From the NCBI RefSeq assembly GCF_029948125.1, contig NZ_JASAMB010000015.1, positions 62,001 to 126,000 on the forward strand: a stretch of 64,000 nt of DNA, given 5' to 3'. The position numbers and the translations under genes were made by a program. This stretch comes from Catellatospora sp. KI3 (GTDB taxonomy: Bacteria > Actinomycetota > Actinomycetes > Mycobacteriales > Micromonosporaceae). The notes below the pieces were generated by a model that was given only the letters and a program-made list of their open reading frames with translations, was not told where the DNA came from and did no database searches. Position 1 is the stretch's first letter; each line of letters opens with the position of its first letter. This document shows positions 35,145 through 44,541 of this stretch, piece by piece.

Positions 35145-35603
35145 TCAGGCGGCGGGGAGGGGGTCGAGGGTGACCTGGCGGGAGCGGACGAGCCAGCCGT
35201 CGGGGCTGTCCACCGACGGGACGAGGTTGTCCTGGCAGACGCAGTGCCGGTGCAGGCGCGGAGTGCCGTCGGCGGCGACCTGGATCACGATGGCGTAGCA
35301 GCGTACGTCGAGGGAGCCGTCGGCGGCGGGCGCCACCTTGACCATGCCGTGCCAGTGCCGCCGCAGCTCACCCTGCTCGGCGAGCTTGGCCCGGGTGTCG
35401 CGGACGGCCTGGGCCAGCACCGCCCGCCCGCGTACGGGCTGGGGCAGGCCGGGGGCGTGGAAGCTGCCGTCCTCGGTGAACGTGGCGGCCCACTGGTCCG
35501 GGTCGCCCTCGTCGAGCAGCTGCATGTGGCGGGCGTAGAACTGCTGGACGGCGAGGTACAGCGGGGCGGTGTCGAGGGTCTGGTTGAACGCGGTCAGTGC
35601 CAT
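35145..35603 (-). CDS. SnoaL-like / NTF2-fold polyketide-modifying protein
   Basis: A 152-residue protein with an NTF2-like alpha+beta barrel pattern of the SnoaL-like group: AVQQFYARHMQLLDEGDPDQWAATFTEDGSFH (helix and first strand, residues about 18-49) then a C-terminal sheet with RHWHGMVKV and RCYAIVIQV. In aromatic polyketide clusters such proteins act as ring cyclases, isomerases or hydroxylation partners. It is the last gene of the ten-gene polyketide operon, 32 bp after the cyclase gene. The reaction cannot be predicted. Confidence 0.8.
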   Translation of the reverse strand: MALTAFNQTLDTAPLYLAVQQFYARHMQLLDEGDPDQWAATFTEDGSFHAPGLPQPVRGRAVLAQAVRDTRAKLAEQGELRRHWHGMVKVAPAADGSLDVRCYAIVIQVAADGTPRLHRHCVCQDNLVPSVDSPDGWLVRSRQVTLDPLPAA

Positions 35604-35635
35604 TTCGGGTACACCTTTCAGGGCGGGACGGGAGG

Positions 35636-36403
35636 TCAGAGCAGGGCGACGGCGCGGGTCCAGCCGGCCCCGGCGCCTTTGATCTTGATCGGGAAGCAGG
35701 AGACGGTGAAGCCGTACGGCTGGGGCAGCGCGTCGAGGTTGGACAGCCGCTCGATCTGGCAGAACTCGCGCTCGCGGCCGGTGAAGTGGGCCGGCCACAG
35801 CACGCCCCGGTCGCCGGTCTCCTTGAACTTGGCCAGCATCTTGCCGAACGGTGCGTCCAGGCTGAACGCGTCCGTGCCGATCACCCGGATGCCCAGGTCG
35901 AGCAGGAAGTGGGTGGCCGAGGCGTCCAGGCCCTTGAAGTCGGTGAAGTAGCGCTGGGTGCCGGCCCAGGCCGAGGCGCCGGTGTGCAGCAGCACGATGT
36001 CCAGCGGGTTCGGGCGGTAGCCGATGCGGGCGAACTCCTTGTCCAGGAACTCGGCGTCGACGGTGTCGCCCTCGGCGCCGGTCAGGTCCAGCCGTACCCC
36101 CGGGCGGTGGAACCACTCCAGCGGCATCTCGTCGATGTGGCGCGGCACGCCGTAGGTCGCCGTGCTGCCGTAGTGCGACGGCGCGTCGATGTGGGTGCCG
36201 GTGTGCGTGGTGAGCTTGAGCGTGTCGATGGACAGCAGCTCGCCGTCGGGCAGCACGGCCGGGTCGAAGTCGACGCCGAAGTGCAGCTTCATCTCCTCGG
36301 CCATGTGGACCGCGCCCTCGGCCGGGGTGACGATCTCGTGGAGCACCGGCTCGGGCTCCCAGGCGGCCGCGTCCACCGGGGTGGACAGGTCGATCATGCG
36401 CAT
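35636..36403 (-). CDS. PF04199-type polyketide cyclase
   Basis: A 255-residue metal-dependent cyclase of the putative-cyclase/kynurenine formamidase fold. The metal-binding signature HTGTHIDAPSH at residues 67-77 (His 67, His 71, Asp 73, His 77) is intact, and a further VLLHTGAS lies near 140. Proteins of this type occur in type II polyketide clusters as later-ring cyclases (I recall the OxyN and MtmX group). It would act after the didomain aromatase/cyclase on a later ring closure. It lies ten bp behind the FAD monooxygenase stop, so the operon is tight. Confidence 0.82.
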   Translation of the reverse strand: MRMIDLSTPVDAAAWEPEPVLHEIVTPAEGAVHMAEEMKLHFGVDFDPAVLPDGELLSIDTLKLTTHTGTHIDAPSHYGSTATYGVPRHIDEMPLEWFHRPGVRLDLTGAEGDTVDAEFLDKEFARIGYRPNPLDIVLLHTGASAWAGTQRYFTDFKGLDASATHFLLDLGIRVIGTDAFSLDAPFGKMLAKFKETGDRGVLWPAHFTGREREFCQIERLSNLDALPQPYGFTVSCFPIKIKGAGAGWTRAVALL

Positions 36404-36413
36404 GTGCGCCTCC

Positions 36414-37652
36414 TCAGGTTGCGTCGGTGAACAGGTCGGTGCGTACCTGGGCGCGCGGGTTGCCGTAGCAGAGCAGGCGCGTCAGGCGGTGGCGCAGCGG
36501 TGTGCGCCCGATCAGTGCGGTGGCGGTGCGCCGGGCGGCGTCGGCCAGCGGCCGCCCGCTGCCCAGCGCGGTGCGCGCGTGGGACTGCTGGAACCGGATG
36601 ACCCGGTGCGCGTCCTCGGCGCGCGGCTCGGTGAAGGGCCGCAGCGCCTCGGCGCGGACCACGTCGGTGCCCGGCTCGCGCAGCTGCTCGACCAGGACCG
36701 GGTGGGCCAGCACCGCGTCCTGCAGCGCCAGGTTGATGCCCTGGGCGCCGAGCGGGCCGTGGGTGTGCGCGGCGTCGCCGAGCAGCAGCAGGCCGTCGCG
36801 CGACCAGCGCCGCGCGGTGCCGGTGAAGACGTCGAGCAGGCTCAGGTCGGCCAGGCTCTTCAGATGGGTACGGACCCCGTCGGCGTACTCCGGCGCCGCC
36901 CGGCACAGCTCGTCCCGGAACGCCCCGAACGGCCGCTCGGCGAACTCGGGGTAGCCGCCGTGCCGCAGCGCCCACCCCAGCTGCACCGTGTCGGGGCTGA
37001 CGCCGTAGCTGACCAGCATCCGCCCGCCCCCGCCGCGTACGGTCAGCGCCGTCGGGGCGCCGCCCGGCGCGGGCAGCCGGAACCACAGCAGGTCGTAGTC
37101 GGCCGCCTCGCGGCGGTCGTAGCGGATGCCCGCGAGCTGCCGGGTCTTGGAGTAGCGCCCGTCGGCCCCGATCACGCACCGGGAGTTGACCGTGACCGGT
37201 CCGCCGAGTCCGGTGAACACCGCCCCGCGTACCCCCTGCGGGGTGCGCAGCAGGTCGGTGACCCGGTGGCCCTCCAGGTACCGGAACAGCGGCTGCCGGC
37301 GGCAGGCGGCCAGCAGCTCCCGCAGCACGACCGGCTGCGGGACGGCCAGCAGCCGGCCGTACGGGCCCGGCAGCGTCCGGTAGTCGACCACCAGCAGCGG
37401 TCGGCCGTGGCTGTGCAGCTGCAGCCGCTCGTGCTCGTGGCTGCCCCGGGCACGGGCCGGTTCCAGCACGCCGAGCTGGTCGAGCACCGCCTGCCCGCCC
37501 GGTTGCAGCAGCTCGCCCCGGAACGAGCGGTCGAACGAGGTCGACTTCTCGACCAGGACCGTGTCCACGCCGGAGCGGGCGAGCAGCAGCGCCATGGCCA
37601 GCCCGGCCGGACCGGCCCCGACCACGCAGACGTCGGTCGACAGGGTCGCCAT
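36414..37652 (-). CDS. FAD-dependent aromatic monooxygenase
   Basis: A 412-residue single-component flavin monooxygenase (PF01494 class). It has the N-terminal GAGPAGLAMALLLARSG nucleotide-binding motif (about residues 12-28), VIGADGRYSKTR (the DG motif, about 162) and LLGDAAHTHGPLGAQGINL (the GD motif, about 290-310). Such enzymes hydroxylate aromatic polyketides or perform epoxidation or Baeyer-Villiger chemistry. It lacks the C-terminal thioredoxin-like domain found in some tailoring hydroxylases. GAGAGGAGG precedes ATG 37652. It is gene 8 of the polyketide operon. Confidence 0.88.
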   Translation of the reverse strand: MATLSTDVCVVGAGPAGLAMALLLARSGVDTVLVEKSTSFDRSFRGELLQPGGQAVLDQLGVLEPARARGSHEHERLQLHSHGRPLLVVDYRTLPGPYGRLLAVPQPVVLRELLAACRRQPLFRYLEGHRVTDLLRTPQGVRGAVFTGLGGPVTVNSRCVIGADGRYSKTRQLAGIRYDRREAADYDLLWFRLPAPGGAPTALTVRGGGGRMLVSYGVSPDTVQLGWALRHGGYPEFAERPFGAFRDELCRAAPEYADGVRTHLKSLADLSLLDVFTGTARRWSRDGLLLLGDAAHTHGPLGAQGINLALQDAVLAHPVLVEQLREPGTDVVRAEALRPFTEPRAEDAHRVIRFQQSHARTALGSGRPLADAARRTATALIGRTPLRHRLTRLLCYGNPRAQVRTDLFTDAT

Positions 37653-37684
37653 GGCGCCGCCTCCTCTCCTGGAACTCGGCTGGA

Positions 37685-39046
37685 TCAGGCCGGTACGGGC
37701 TCGGCGGTGAGCTCGCCGACCAGCGACGTGTCGTGCGTGCCCGCGATGAACCGCGGATGGTCCAGCACGGACAGCAGGAAGTCGCGGTTGGTGGCCAGCC
37801 CCGGCCCCTCGGCGTGGAACTCGGTCAGGGCGCGGCGCATCCGGGCCAGGGCCTGCGCCCGGTCGGGTGCCCAGACGCACAGCTTGGCCAGCAGCGGGTC
37901 GTAGGCGGGCGAGACCCTGCCCCCGGCGTACGCGTCGGTGTCGACCCGCACGAACGGCCCGCCCGGCAGCCGCAGCTGCTCGATCCGCCCCGGCGAGGGC
38001 ACGAAGCCCCGGTCCGGGTCCTCGGCGTTGATCCGGCACTCGATCGCGGCCCCGTGCGGGACCAGCGTCTCCTGGCTGAGTTCCAGCCGCTCCCCCGCCG
38101 CGACCAGCAGCTGCTGGCGGACGATGTCCACGCCGTGGGTGAGCTCGGTGACCGGGTGCTCGACCTGGATCCGGCAGTTGATCTCCATGAAGTGGTAGCC
38201 GCCGTCGGGGTCGACCAGGAACTCGAACGTGCCCGCCCCGACGTAGCCCGCGGCCAGCGCGCCCCGCAGGGCGGCCTCGCCCATGGCCCGGGTCGTCTCC
38301 TCCGGCAGCAGCGGCGCCGGGGTCTCCTCGATGATCTTCTGGCGGCGCCGCTGCGCCGAGCAGTCCCGCTGCCCCAGGTGGACGGCGCCGCCGTACTGGT
38401 CGCAGAGCACCTGCACCTCGATGTGCCGGGCCGAGGGCAGGAACCGCTCCAGGTAGAGCCGGTCGTCGCCGAACAGGCTCTGCGCGGTGCTGCGGGCCTC
38501 GCGCAGCTGCGGGATGAACTGGTCGGGATCGGTGATGGCGACCATGCCCCGGCCGCCGCCCCCGGCGACGGCCTTGACCATCACCGGGTACCCGATCTCG
38601 GCGGCGAGCCGGGCCGCCCCGTCCGGGCAGGTCACCGGGCCGGTGCTGCCGGGCAGCACGGGCAGCCCCGCGGCGGCCATCGTGGCGCGGGCGACGGCCT
38701 TGTCGCCCAGCCGGTCGATGACGGGTGCGGGCGGGCCCACGAACGTGATGCCGTACGCCTCGCACGCCTCGGCGAAGTCGCCGACCTCCGACAGGAACCC
38801 GTAGCCCGGGTGGACCGCGTCGGCGCCGGTGCGCCGGGCCGCCTCCAGGATCGCGGCGATGTCGAGGTAGCTGCTGCGGGCCGGGCCCGGTCCGATGCAG
38901 ACCGCGTCGTCTGCCATCCGCACCACGGCCGAGTCACGGTCCTCGGTGGAGTACACGGCCACTACCCGCAGCCCCAGCTCCCGGCAGGTGCGGGCGATGC
39001 GCAGCGCGATCTCGCCCCGGTTGGCGATGAGCACGGTGGTGAACAC
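37685..39046 (-). CDS. accC: acetyl-CoA carboxylase, biotin carboxylase subunit
   Basis: A 453-residue biotin carboxylase with the N-terminal VLIANRGEIALRI, the glycine-rich ATP lid KAVAGGGGRGM (about residues 157-167), and EINCRIQVEHPVTE carrying the metal and catalytic glutamates (about 285-298). It carboxylates the biotin on AccB. The pathway is malonyl-CoA supply. The gene lies between AccB and the monooxygenase in the polyketide operon (spaces 13 and 32 bp), so it is a cluster-dedicated paralogue, not necessarily the housekeeping enzyme. Length is normal for stand-alone AccC. Confidence 0.93.
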   Translation of the reverse strand: MFTTVLIANRGEIALRIARTCRELGLRVVAVYSTEDRDSAVVRMADDAVCIGPGPARSSYLDIAAILEAARRTGADAVHPGYGFLSEVGDFAEACEAYGITFVGPPAPVIDRLGDKAVARATMAAAGLPVLPGSTGPVTCPDGAARLAAEIGYPVMVKAVAGGGGRGMVAITDPDQFIPQLREARSTAQSLFGDDRLYLERFLPSARHIEVQVLCDQYGGAVHLGQRDCSAQRRRQKIIEETPAPLLPEETTRAMGEAALRGALAAGYVGAGTFEFLVDPDGGYHFMEINCRIQVEHPVTELTHGVDIVRQQLLVAAGERLELSQETLVPHGAAIECRINAEDPDRGFVPSPGRIEQLRLPGGPFVRVDTDAYAGGRVSPAYDPLLAKLCVWAPDRAQALARMRRALTEFHAEGPGLATNRDFLLSVLDHPRFIAGTHDTSLVGELTAEPVPA

Positions 39047-39059
39047 GTCGCGCCCCCGC

Positions 39060-39638
39060 TTACCGGTCGTGCCCGGCGGCGAGGCTGAACAGGCGGTCGC
39101 CGTACTCGACGGAGGTGCCGTCGGCGGCGTGGATGGCCACGATCCGGCCGTCGGCCTCCGCCTCGACCGGGATCATCAGCTTCATCACCTCGATGATCGC
39201 GACCTGCTGGCCGCGCCGGACCACGTCGCCCTCCACCACGAACGGCGCCGTACCGGGCTCCGCTGCCCGGTAGAACGTGCCGACCGTGGTGGCGCACAGG
39301 TCGCGCAGGTCCGTGGCGACCGGCGGCGCTGCCGGTGCCTCGACCGTCACCGTGACGGCGGCCTGCGCCGGAGCGGCCACCGGTGCGGGTGCCGGGACGA
39401 GCACCGACGCCGGTGGCGGCGCGGGTGCGGCGGTGGCCCACTCCAGCTCCACCAGCACCTCCCCGGCCCGGATGCGCAGCGCGCTGGGCGGGGTGCCCAC
39501 CTCGGCCAGCAGCCGCTGGGCGCTGCGGCGTACGTCGTCGAGGTCGTCGGCGATCGTGCGGCCGACCTCGGGCAGGCCGGCGAGCTCGCCGCCGGCGCAG
39601 GTCATCGCGGGCATGGACGGATCGAGAAGACCGGTCAC
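39060..39638 (-). CDS. accB: acetyl-CoA carboxylase biotin carboxyl carrier protein
   Basis: A 192-residue AccB. N-terminal region, then an Ala/Pro/Val-rich flexible linker (about 70-105, [16 protein letters not shown]), then the biotinyl domain (about 110-190). The biotin lysine is in EVMKLM (Lys 153), matching the usual E(A/V)MKM motif with Leu for one Met position. It shuttles carboxyl groups between AccC and the carboxyltransferase. The start is GTG 39638, overlapping the carboxyltransferase stop as GTGA, which ensures coupled translation in the polyketide operon. Confidence 0.92.
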   Translation of the reverse strand: MTGLLDPSMPAMTCAGGELAGLPEVGRTIADDLDDVRRSAQRLLAEVGTPPSALRIRAGEVLVELEWATAAPAPPPASVLVPAPAPVAAPAQAAVTVTVEAPAAPPVATDLRDLCATTVGTFYRAAEPGTAPFVVEGDVVRRGQQVAIIEVMKLMIPVEAEADGRIVAIHAADGTSVEYGDRLFSLAAGHDR

Positions 39639-41344
39639 CGTACCCCTCCTTCGGTGCTGACCAGCAGCTCTTCGGCTTGCTGGTGCCGTCGGCCGAACCG
39701 GCGGAACCGGGCGCGGCGCGCGGCGACCAGTGCGGTCCCGTGGCGGTCGGCCAGTTCGGTCAGCTCGGCATGGACCGCGTCGCGCAGCAGCAGGGCGGCG
39801 GCGGCATGGTCGGCCTCGGCGCCGCCGGGCGGCTCCGGGATGACGCCCTCGACGATCCCGAGCTCCAGCAGCGACCGCGCGTCGATGCGCAGCGCCTGGG
39901 CGGCCGTGGGCGCGGCGGCCGGGTCGCGCCACAGGATCGCGGCACACCCCTCGGGACTGATCACGGTGTATACGGCGTGTTCGAGCATGAGCACCCGGTC
40001 GGCCACGGCGATGCCGAGCGCGCCGCCGCTGCAGCCCTCGCCGGTGATCACGGTGACCACCGGGACGGGCAGCGAACCCATCAGGCGCAGGTTCTCCGCG
40101 ATCGCGGTGGCCTGGCCGCGCTGCTCGGCGTCCACCCCCGGGTACGCCCCGGGCGTGTCGACCAGCGTCACCACCGGCAGCCCCCACTTGGCGGCCAGCC
40201 GCAGCAGCCGGGCCGCCTTGCGGTAGCCCGCCGGATGCGCCATGCCGTAGTTGCGGGCGGCCAGCTCGCGGGTGGTGTGCCCCTTCTCGTGCCCGAGCAC
40301 CAGGACCGGGCTGCCGTTGAGCCGCCCGACGCCGCCGATGATCGCCGGGCAGTCCCCGCCGACGCGGTCGCCGTGCAGTTCCTCGAAGTCGTCGAGCATC
40401 AGCGACAGGTAGTCCGAGGTGGTGGGCCGCCGGATGTCGCGGGCCCGGCGCACCGCCTCCCAGGCGCTGCGTTCGGGCAGCCGCTCCGGCTCCCGGACGA
40501 CCACCGGCGCCACCGGATCCGGTGGGGTGTCGGCGGGCCGCCGGGTGGCGATGGACAGCAGCCGCCCCACCCGGTGCCGCAGCGCCGAGCGCGGGCAGAT
40601 CAGATCCAGGAAGCCGTGTTCGAGCAGCTTCTCGGCGGTCTGGAAACCGGGCGGCAGCTGCTCGCCGATGGTCTGCGCGATGACCCGCGGGCCGGCGAAG
40701 CCGAGCCGGGCGCCGGGCTCGGCGACCAGGACGTCGCCGAGCATCGCGTACGACGCCGCGACGCCCCCGTAGGTCGGGTCGGTGACCAGGCACATCGTCG
40801 GCAGCCCCGCCTCGTCGAGCTGGTGCAGCGCCTGGGCGGTCTTGGCCATCTGCATCAGCCCGATGACGCCCTCCTGCATGCGTACCCCGCCCGAGGCGGT
40901 GACCAGCAGCAGCGGGAGCCGCTCGGCGAGTGCCGTCTCGGCGGCCAGGGTGATGTGCTCGCCGACCCCGGCGGACAGGCTGCCGCCCAGGAACCGGAAG
41001 TCCATCACCGCGGCCACCACCGGCACCCCGGTGATCCGCAGCCGGGCGCAGACCACCGCCTCGGGCAGCCCGGTGGCGTGCCGGGCGTCGGCGACGCGCT
41101 GCGGGTACGGCTTGTGGTCGACGAAGCGCAGCGGGTCCTCGGCGACGTCGACGAGGTCCAGCGGCTCGATCGAGCCCGGGTCGGCCAGCAGGTCCAGCCG
41201 GTCCGGTGCGCTCAGCGGCTGGCAGTGCCCGCACCGGGGGCACACGCCGTGCCCCCGGGCCAGCCGTTTGGCGTAGCTGACGCCCTGGCACCGGCCGCAC
41301 GACACCCACCGCGCCGTGGGGTCGTCGACCTGTGCCGCGTTCAC
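39635..41344 (-). CDS. fused AccD-AccA carboxyltransferase
   Basis: A 569-residue acetyl-CoA carboxylase carboxyltransferase with beta (AccD) and alpha (AccA) halves fused. A zinc ribbon opens the protein (Cys 16, 19, 35, 38). The beta half has [12 protein letters not shown] and [11 protein letters not shown]. The alpha half starts about residue 300 and has [30 protein letters not shown], and [16 protein letters not shown], the oxyanion-forming Gly motifs. It transfers CO2 from biotin to acetyl-CoA to give malonyl-CoA. In Escherichia coli the halves are separate. The GTG start overlaps the ACP stop. Fused forms are known in several type II polyketide clusters. Confidence 0.9.
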   Translation of the reverse strand: MNAAQVDDPTARWVSCGRCQGVSYAKRLARGHGVCPRCGHCQPLSAPDRLDLLADPGSIEPLDLVDVAEDPLRFVDHKPYPQRVADARHATGLPEAVVCARLRITGVPVVAAVMDFRFLGGSLSAGVGEHITLAAETALAERLPLLLVTASGGVRMQEGVIGLMQMAKTAQALHQLDEAGLPTMCLVTDPTYGGVAASYAMLGDVLVAEPGARLGFAGPRVIAQTIGEQLPPGFQTAEKLLEHGFLDLICPRSALRHRVGRLLSIATRRPADTPPDPVAPVVVREPERLPERSAWEAVRRARDIRRPTTSDYLSLMLDDFEELHGDRVGGDCPAIIGGVGRLNGSPVLVLGHEKGHTTRELAARNYGMAHPAGYRKAARLLRLAAKWGLPVVTLVDTPGAYPGVDAEQRGQATAIAENLRLMGSLPVPVVTVITGEGCSGGALGIAVADRVLMLEHAVYTVISPEGCAAILWRDPAAAPTAAQALRIDARSLLELGIVEGVIPEPPGGAEADHAAAALLLRDAVHAELTELADRHGTALVAARRARFRRFGRRHQQAEELLVSTEGGVR

Positions 41345-41598
41345 GACGCGATCCGGGCCGTGCTGACCAGATCGATCAGCTGCGCCGGGGTCCGGACCGC
41401 CAGCACCGCGTCGTCGGGCAGCTTGATGCTCAGCTCACGCTGCAGGCGGGCGGTGGTCTCCAGCAGGGCCAGGGAGTCGTAGCCCAGGTCGGCGAAGCTG
41501 GTCTGGCTGATGTCGCCGTCGAGGGCGCTCGAGGCACCGGCGACGTCGGAGAGCACCCGGCGTACGTCGTCGATGGTGAAGTCGGAAACGGTGGACAT
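41341..41598 (-). CDS. type II polyketide acyl carrier protein
   Basis: An 85-residue acyl carrier protein. The phosphopantetheine serine is Ser 42 in [12 protein letters not shown], followed by the LxxLVS helix. It carries the growing poly-beta-ketone chain for KS-alpha/KS-beta. No phosphopantetheinyl transferase gene is in the window, so one elsewhere must activate it. GAGGAGG lies before the ATG at 41598, implying strong translation. It sits in the minus-strand operon, separated from the KS genes by the divergent promoter, whereas many clusters place ACP next to KS-beta. Confidence 0.93.
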   Translation of the reverse strand: MSTVSDFTIDDVRRVLSDVAGASSALDGDISQTSFADLGYDSLALLETTARLQRELSIKLPDDAVLAVRTPAQLIDLVSTARIAS

Positions 41599-41625
41599 GG
41601 TGGAGCCTCCTCGGTCACGACGGGA

Positions 41626-41919
41626 TCAGGCGGCGACGGGTTCGACGACCGCGTCGTAGAGGTCGTGCTCGGGCACGGCCACGGCGGCCAGCTCCCGCAC
41701 GTGCACCCGGAACCCGTCGGTGGCCACGGCGTTGGCGTGGTCGGCCGGGTCGGCCCACTGCACGGTCTCGACGAACACGTTGGGCTCGCGCCGGGAGCGG
41801 TAGCACTGCCGGCCCAGGAAGCCCGGCTGTGCCGCCATGTAGTTGTTGAGGTTGCGCATGACCTGCTCGAACTGGGCGACGTCGCCGCGGACGGTGAGCC
41901 GGTTGATGAAGGTGACCAT
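41626..41919 (-). CDS. ABM-family monooxygenase
   Basis: A 97-residue antibiotic biosynthesis monooxygenase (ABM) domain protein with a dimeric alpha+beta barrel pattern: VTFINRLTVRGDVAQFEQVMRNLNNYMAAQPGFLG and FVETVQWADPADHANAVA. Cofactor-free ABM oxygenases oxidise anthrones to anthraquinones in actinorhodin and tetracenomycin pathways. Cyclase relatives (TcmI-like) share the fold, so an oxygenase or cyclase role are both possible. It lies 15 bp downstream of the ligase gene, with AGGAGA before the ATG. Confidence 0.82.
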   Translation of the reverse strand: MVTFINRLTVRGDVAQFEQVMRNLNNYMAAQPGFLGRQCYRSRREPNVFVETVQWADPADHANAVATDGFRVHVRELAAVAVPEHDLYDAVVEPVAA

Positions 41920-41933
41920 GGTGTTTCTCCTGT

Positions 41934-43625
41934 TCAGACGGTCTTGGAGTGGGCGGCGGAGAGCCGCCCGTGCAGCTGGGTGCGGATGTCGCGGCGGCGC
42001 ACCTTGCCGGTCGCCGAGCGCGGGATCTCGCGGACCAGCTCGATGCCGTGCAGGTGCTGGTAGTCGGGCAGCTGCCCGTTGACGAAGGCGATGACGTCGT
42101 CGCCGGTGACGTCCTCGTCGTCGGTGACGACCAGGGCGTACGCGACCGCGCCGCGCTCGGGGTGGGGCAGGTCGACGACCATGCAGTCCACGACGGCCGG
42201 GTGCCGGGCCACGGTGCGCTCGACCTCCACCGGCGACACCAGCCAGTTGTCGCACTTGAAGACGTCCTTGAGCCGGTCGACCAGGAACAGCGCCCCGTCG
42301 GTGTCGAGGTAGCCCACGTCGCCGGTGTCGAACCACCCGTCGGCGTCGACGGGCCGCTGCACCGAGCCGTCGGCGGCCAGGTAGCCGGCCATCACCTGCG
42401 GCCCGGACACCTGCACCTCGCCGGGCTGGCCCGGTGGCAGCGGCTGCCTGGTGTCGAGGTCGACCACCCGGCAGCCGGTGCCGGGGACCGGCCGGCCGAC
42501 CGAGCCCGGCCGCGGCGCGTCGATGCGGTCGCAGTGGGTCAGCGGCGAGGTCTCGGCCAGGCCGTACCCCTGGATGACCGGCACCCCGAGCGCGGCCGAC
42601 AGCCGGGCCGCGGCCGACGGCGACAGTGCCGAGCCGCCCGACAGCACGGCCCGCGCGGTCGGCAGCTGCCAGCCCGGCAGGCGCGGGTCCCCGGCCATCC
42701 GGGCCAGCCGCACCGGCAGGCTGTAGAAGTGGGTGGCCCCGGTGGTGCGGGCCAGTGACACCGCCTCGGCCGGATCCCCGGCCGGGACCAGCACCTGGGT
42801 CGACCCGGCGCACACGGCCGAGTTCAGGTGCATCGGGTGGTACGTGGGCAGGTGGTTCAGGCCGACCGTGGTCGCCCCCAGCCCGTGCGCCAGCGCCACC
42901 TGCGCCGCGTTGTAGACCACGTTGCGGTGCGTGAGCAGCACCGCCTTGGGCCGCCCGGTGGTGCCGCTGGTGAACTGCGCGACCGCCACGGCGTCGGGAT
43001 CGGCGCGGTGCTCGGGCGCCGGCGTGCCCCGGTGCCGCCGGGACATCCCGGCCAGGGTGAACAGGCCGCCCTCGCCGGGCCGGTCCAGGTACACCACGTG
43101 GCGCAGGTTGGGCAGGTCGAGCCGGATGGCGCGCAGCCGGTCGGCCATGTCGGCGACCGCGACGAGCACCCGTACGTCGGCCGACTCCAGCACCCAGTGC
43201 AGTTCGTCGGCGCCCTGCAGCGGGTTGACCACCGCGCAGACGTGTCCGGCCCGGACGGTGCCGTAGTAGGCCACCGCGAACGCCGGGTCCAGCGCGGCGG
43301 CCACCCCGACCATGGACGCCCCGCCGAGCGCGGCGGCGCCGTGCCCGGTCGGCAGCAGCTCCAGCAGGGCCGCGGCGAAGTTGTCGGCGGCCGCGTCGAG
43401 CGCGGCGAACGACACCGTACGCTGGCCCGACTTGATCGCCGCCCGCCCCGGCGCGGTGCGGGCGGCGTGGCGCAGCAGCCCGTCCGCGGTCCCGCCGCTG
43501 CGGTCGAGCACCGCCGCGAGCCGCCGCGCCGGATCGTCGTCCGGGTCGGTCAGCACCGCCTCGGGCAGGACCCCGCGCAGCAGGGCCGGGTCGGGCGGTG
43601 CGCCCGCCACCGTCGCCTCACGCAT
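41934..43625 (-). CDS. acyl-CoA ligase / AMP-dependent synthetase
   Basis: A 563-residue ANL-superfamily enzyme. Adenylation motifs: TSGTTGRPKAVLLTHRN (about 223-239), GYGLAETSPLTH (about 360), GWFDTGDVGYLD (about 450), and the C-terminal lysine in SATGKVRRRDI. It would activate a carboxylic acid with ATP and pass it to CoA or an ACP. In the cluster it could load a non-acetate starter unit or act on a released acid product. Its start overlaps the aromatase/cyclase stop by eight bases, so it is coupled with the cyclase. Substrate cannot be deduced from the sequence by eye. Confidence 0.88.
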   Translation of the reverse strand: MREATVAGAPPDPALLRGVLPEAVLTDPDDDPARRLAAVLDRSGGTADGLLRHAARTAPGRAAIKSGQRTVSFAALDAAADNFAAALLELLPTGHGAAALGGASMVGVAAALDPAFAVAYYGTVRAGHVCAVVNPLQGADELHWVLESADVRVLVAVADMADRLRAIRLDLPNLRHVVYLDRPGEGGLFTLAGMSRRHRGTPAPEHRADPDAVAVAQFTSGTTGRPKAVLLTHRNVVYNAAQVALAHGLGATTVGLNHLPTYHPMHLNSAVCAGSTQVLVPAGDPAEAVSLARTTGATHFYSLPVRLARMAGDPRLPGWQLPTARAVLSGGSALSPSAAARLSAALGVPVIQGYGLAETSPLTHCDRIDAPRPGSVGRPVPGTGCRVVDLDTRQPLPPGQPGEVQVSGPQVMAGYLAADGSVQRPVDADGWFDTGDVGYLDTDGALFLVDRLKDVFKCDNWLVSPVEVERTVARHPAVVDCMVVDLPHPERGAVAYALVVTDDEDVTGDDVIAFVNGQLPDYQHLHGIELVREIPRSATGKVRRRDIRTQLHGRLSAAHSKTV

Positions 43626-44541
43626 GCGCCGGCTCCTCGGCGAACGCCTGCGCGTGGCGCAGCGTCTGCAGCGAGTTGGTGCTGAGCACGCGGCGCAGGT
43701 AGCGGCGCGCGTCGGCGACCGTGGTGTTCTCGCCGAGCAGGTTCAGCGCGTCCGGCCGGATGGTGGCGGTGTGCCGGGCGGTGACCGTGACGCCCTCGGG
43801 CGTGGTCTGGAAGTGCCAGTGCCCGGTGTGCGCGTCGAGCAGCTTCGGCAGCCCGATCTGCTTGTAGATGATCTTGTGGGGCAGGCAGATCCGCACCGAG
43901 CGGGTGGTGTGCGCGCGGCCCTCCGGGGTGACCGTGTCCATGTCGAAGAACTGCACCCCGGGCTGGTCCTCGGTCATCGACAGCGCGGTGACGTGCGGGA
44001 CCCGCTCGGGCCACTTGTCGGCGTCGTAGAGGAAGCCGTACACGGCCTCGGTGTTGCCCGCGATGAACAGCGGGTCCTCGAAGTGGACCACCAGCTCCTT
44101 GAGCTGGTCCCAGTTCTCGGCGATGGCGGCGACCCGGGCGATCTGCTCGTCGGCGCCCTTGAGGTGCGCGGCGACGGCGTCGCGGCCGCTGTTGCTGTTC
44201 TGGCCGTCGGCGCGCAGCGTCAGCTCGGCCTCGCAGGTGCCGTCTGCGGCGGGGCGGAACCGCCACTGGACGCCGGCCGAGGTCAGCGGGGCCTGGCAGT
44301 CGACCTGGTCGTAGGTGACGGTCAGCCCGCTGCGGTCCAGGGTGCGGCGGCTGGCCCAGTGGCGTACGCCGTCGCCTTCCAGCGCCCACCAGCGCACCAC
44401 GTCGCCGTCCTCCTCGGCGTACACGCCGTCGGGGAAGAACTGGGGCCAGTGCCGCAGGTCGGTCACGATCTCGAAGGCGACCGACGCGGGTGCCTTGATG
44501 ACCGCGGTGCGGGTCTCGGTGCGGTTGGTGCTCTTGGACAT
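43618..44541 (-). CDS. didomain aromatase/cyclase (SRPBCC)
   Basis: A 307-residue protein with two START/SRPBCC (polyketide cyclase) domains: one at about 10-140 (AFEIVTDLRHWPQFFPD, with RRWWALEGDGVRHW-like strand) and one at about 155-300 (GNTEAVYGFLYDADKWPERVPHVTAL). Didomain proteins close and aromatise the first ring of type II polyketides. The family member that handles C9-reduced chains is usually didomain, yet no ketoreductase is visible nearby. ATG 44541 follows GAAGGAG. It is the first gene of the minus-strand operon, directly behind the divergent control region. Confidence 0.9.
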   Translation of the reverse strand: MSKSTNRTETRTAVIKAPASVAFEIVTDLRHWPQFFPDGVYAEEDGDVVRWWALEGDGVRHWASRRTLDRSGLTVTYDQVDCQAPLTSAGVQWRFRPAADGTCEAELTLRADGQNSNSGRDAVAAHLKGADEQIARVAAIAENWDQLKELVVHFEDPLFIAGNTEAVYGFLYDADKWPERVPHVTALSMTEDQPGVQFFDMDTVTPEGRAHTTRSVRICLPHKIIYKQIGLPKLLDAHTGHWHFQTTPEGVTVTARHTATIRPDALNLLGENTTVADARRYLRRVLSTNSLQTLRHAQAFAEEPAHA

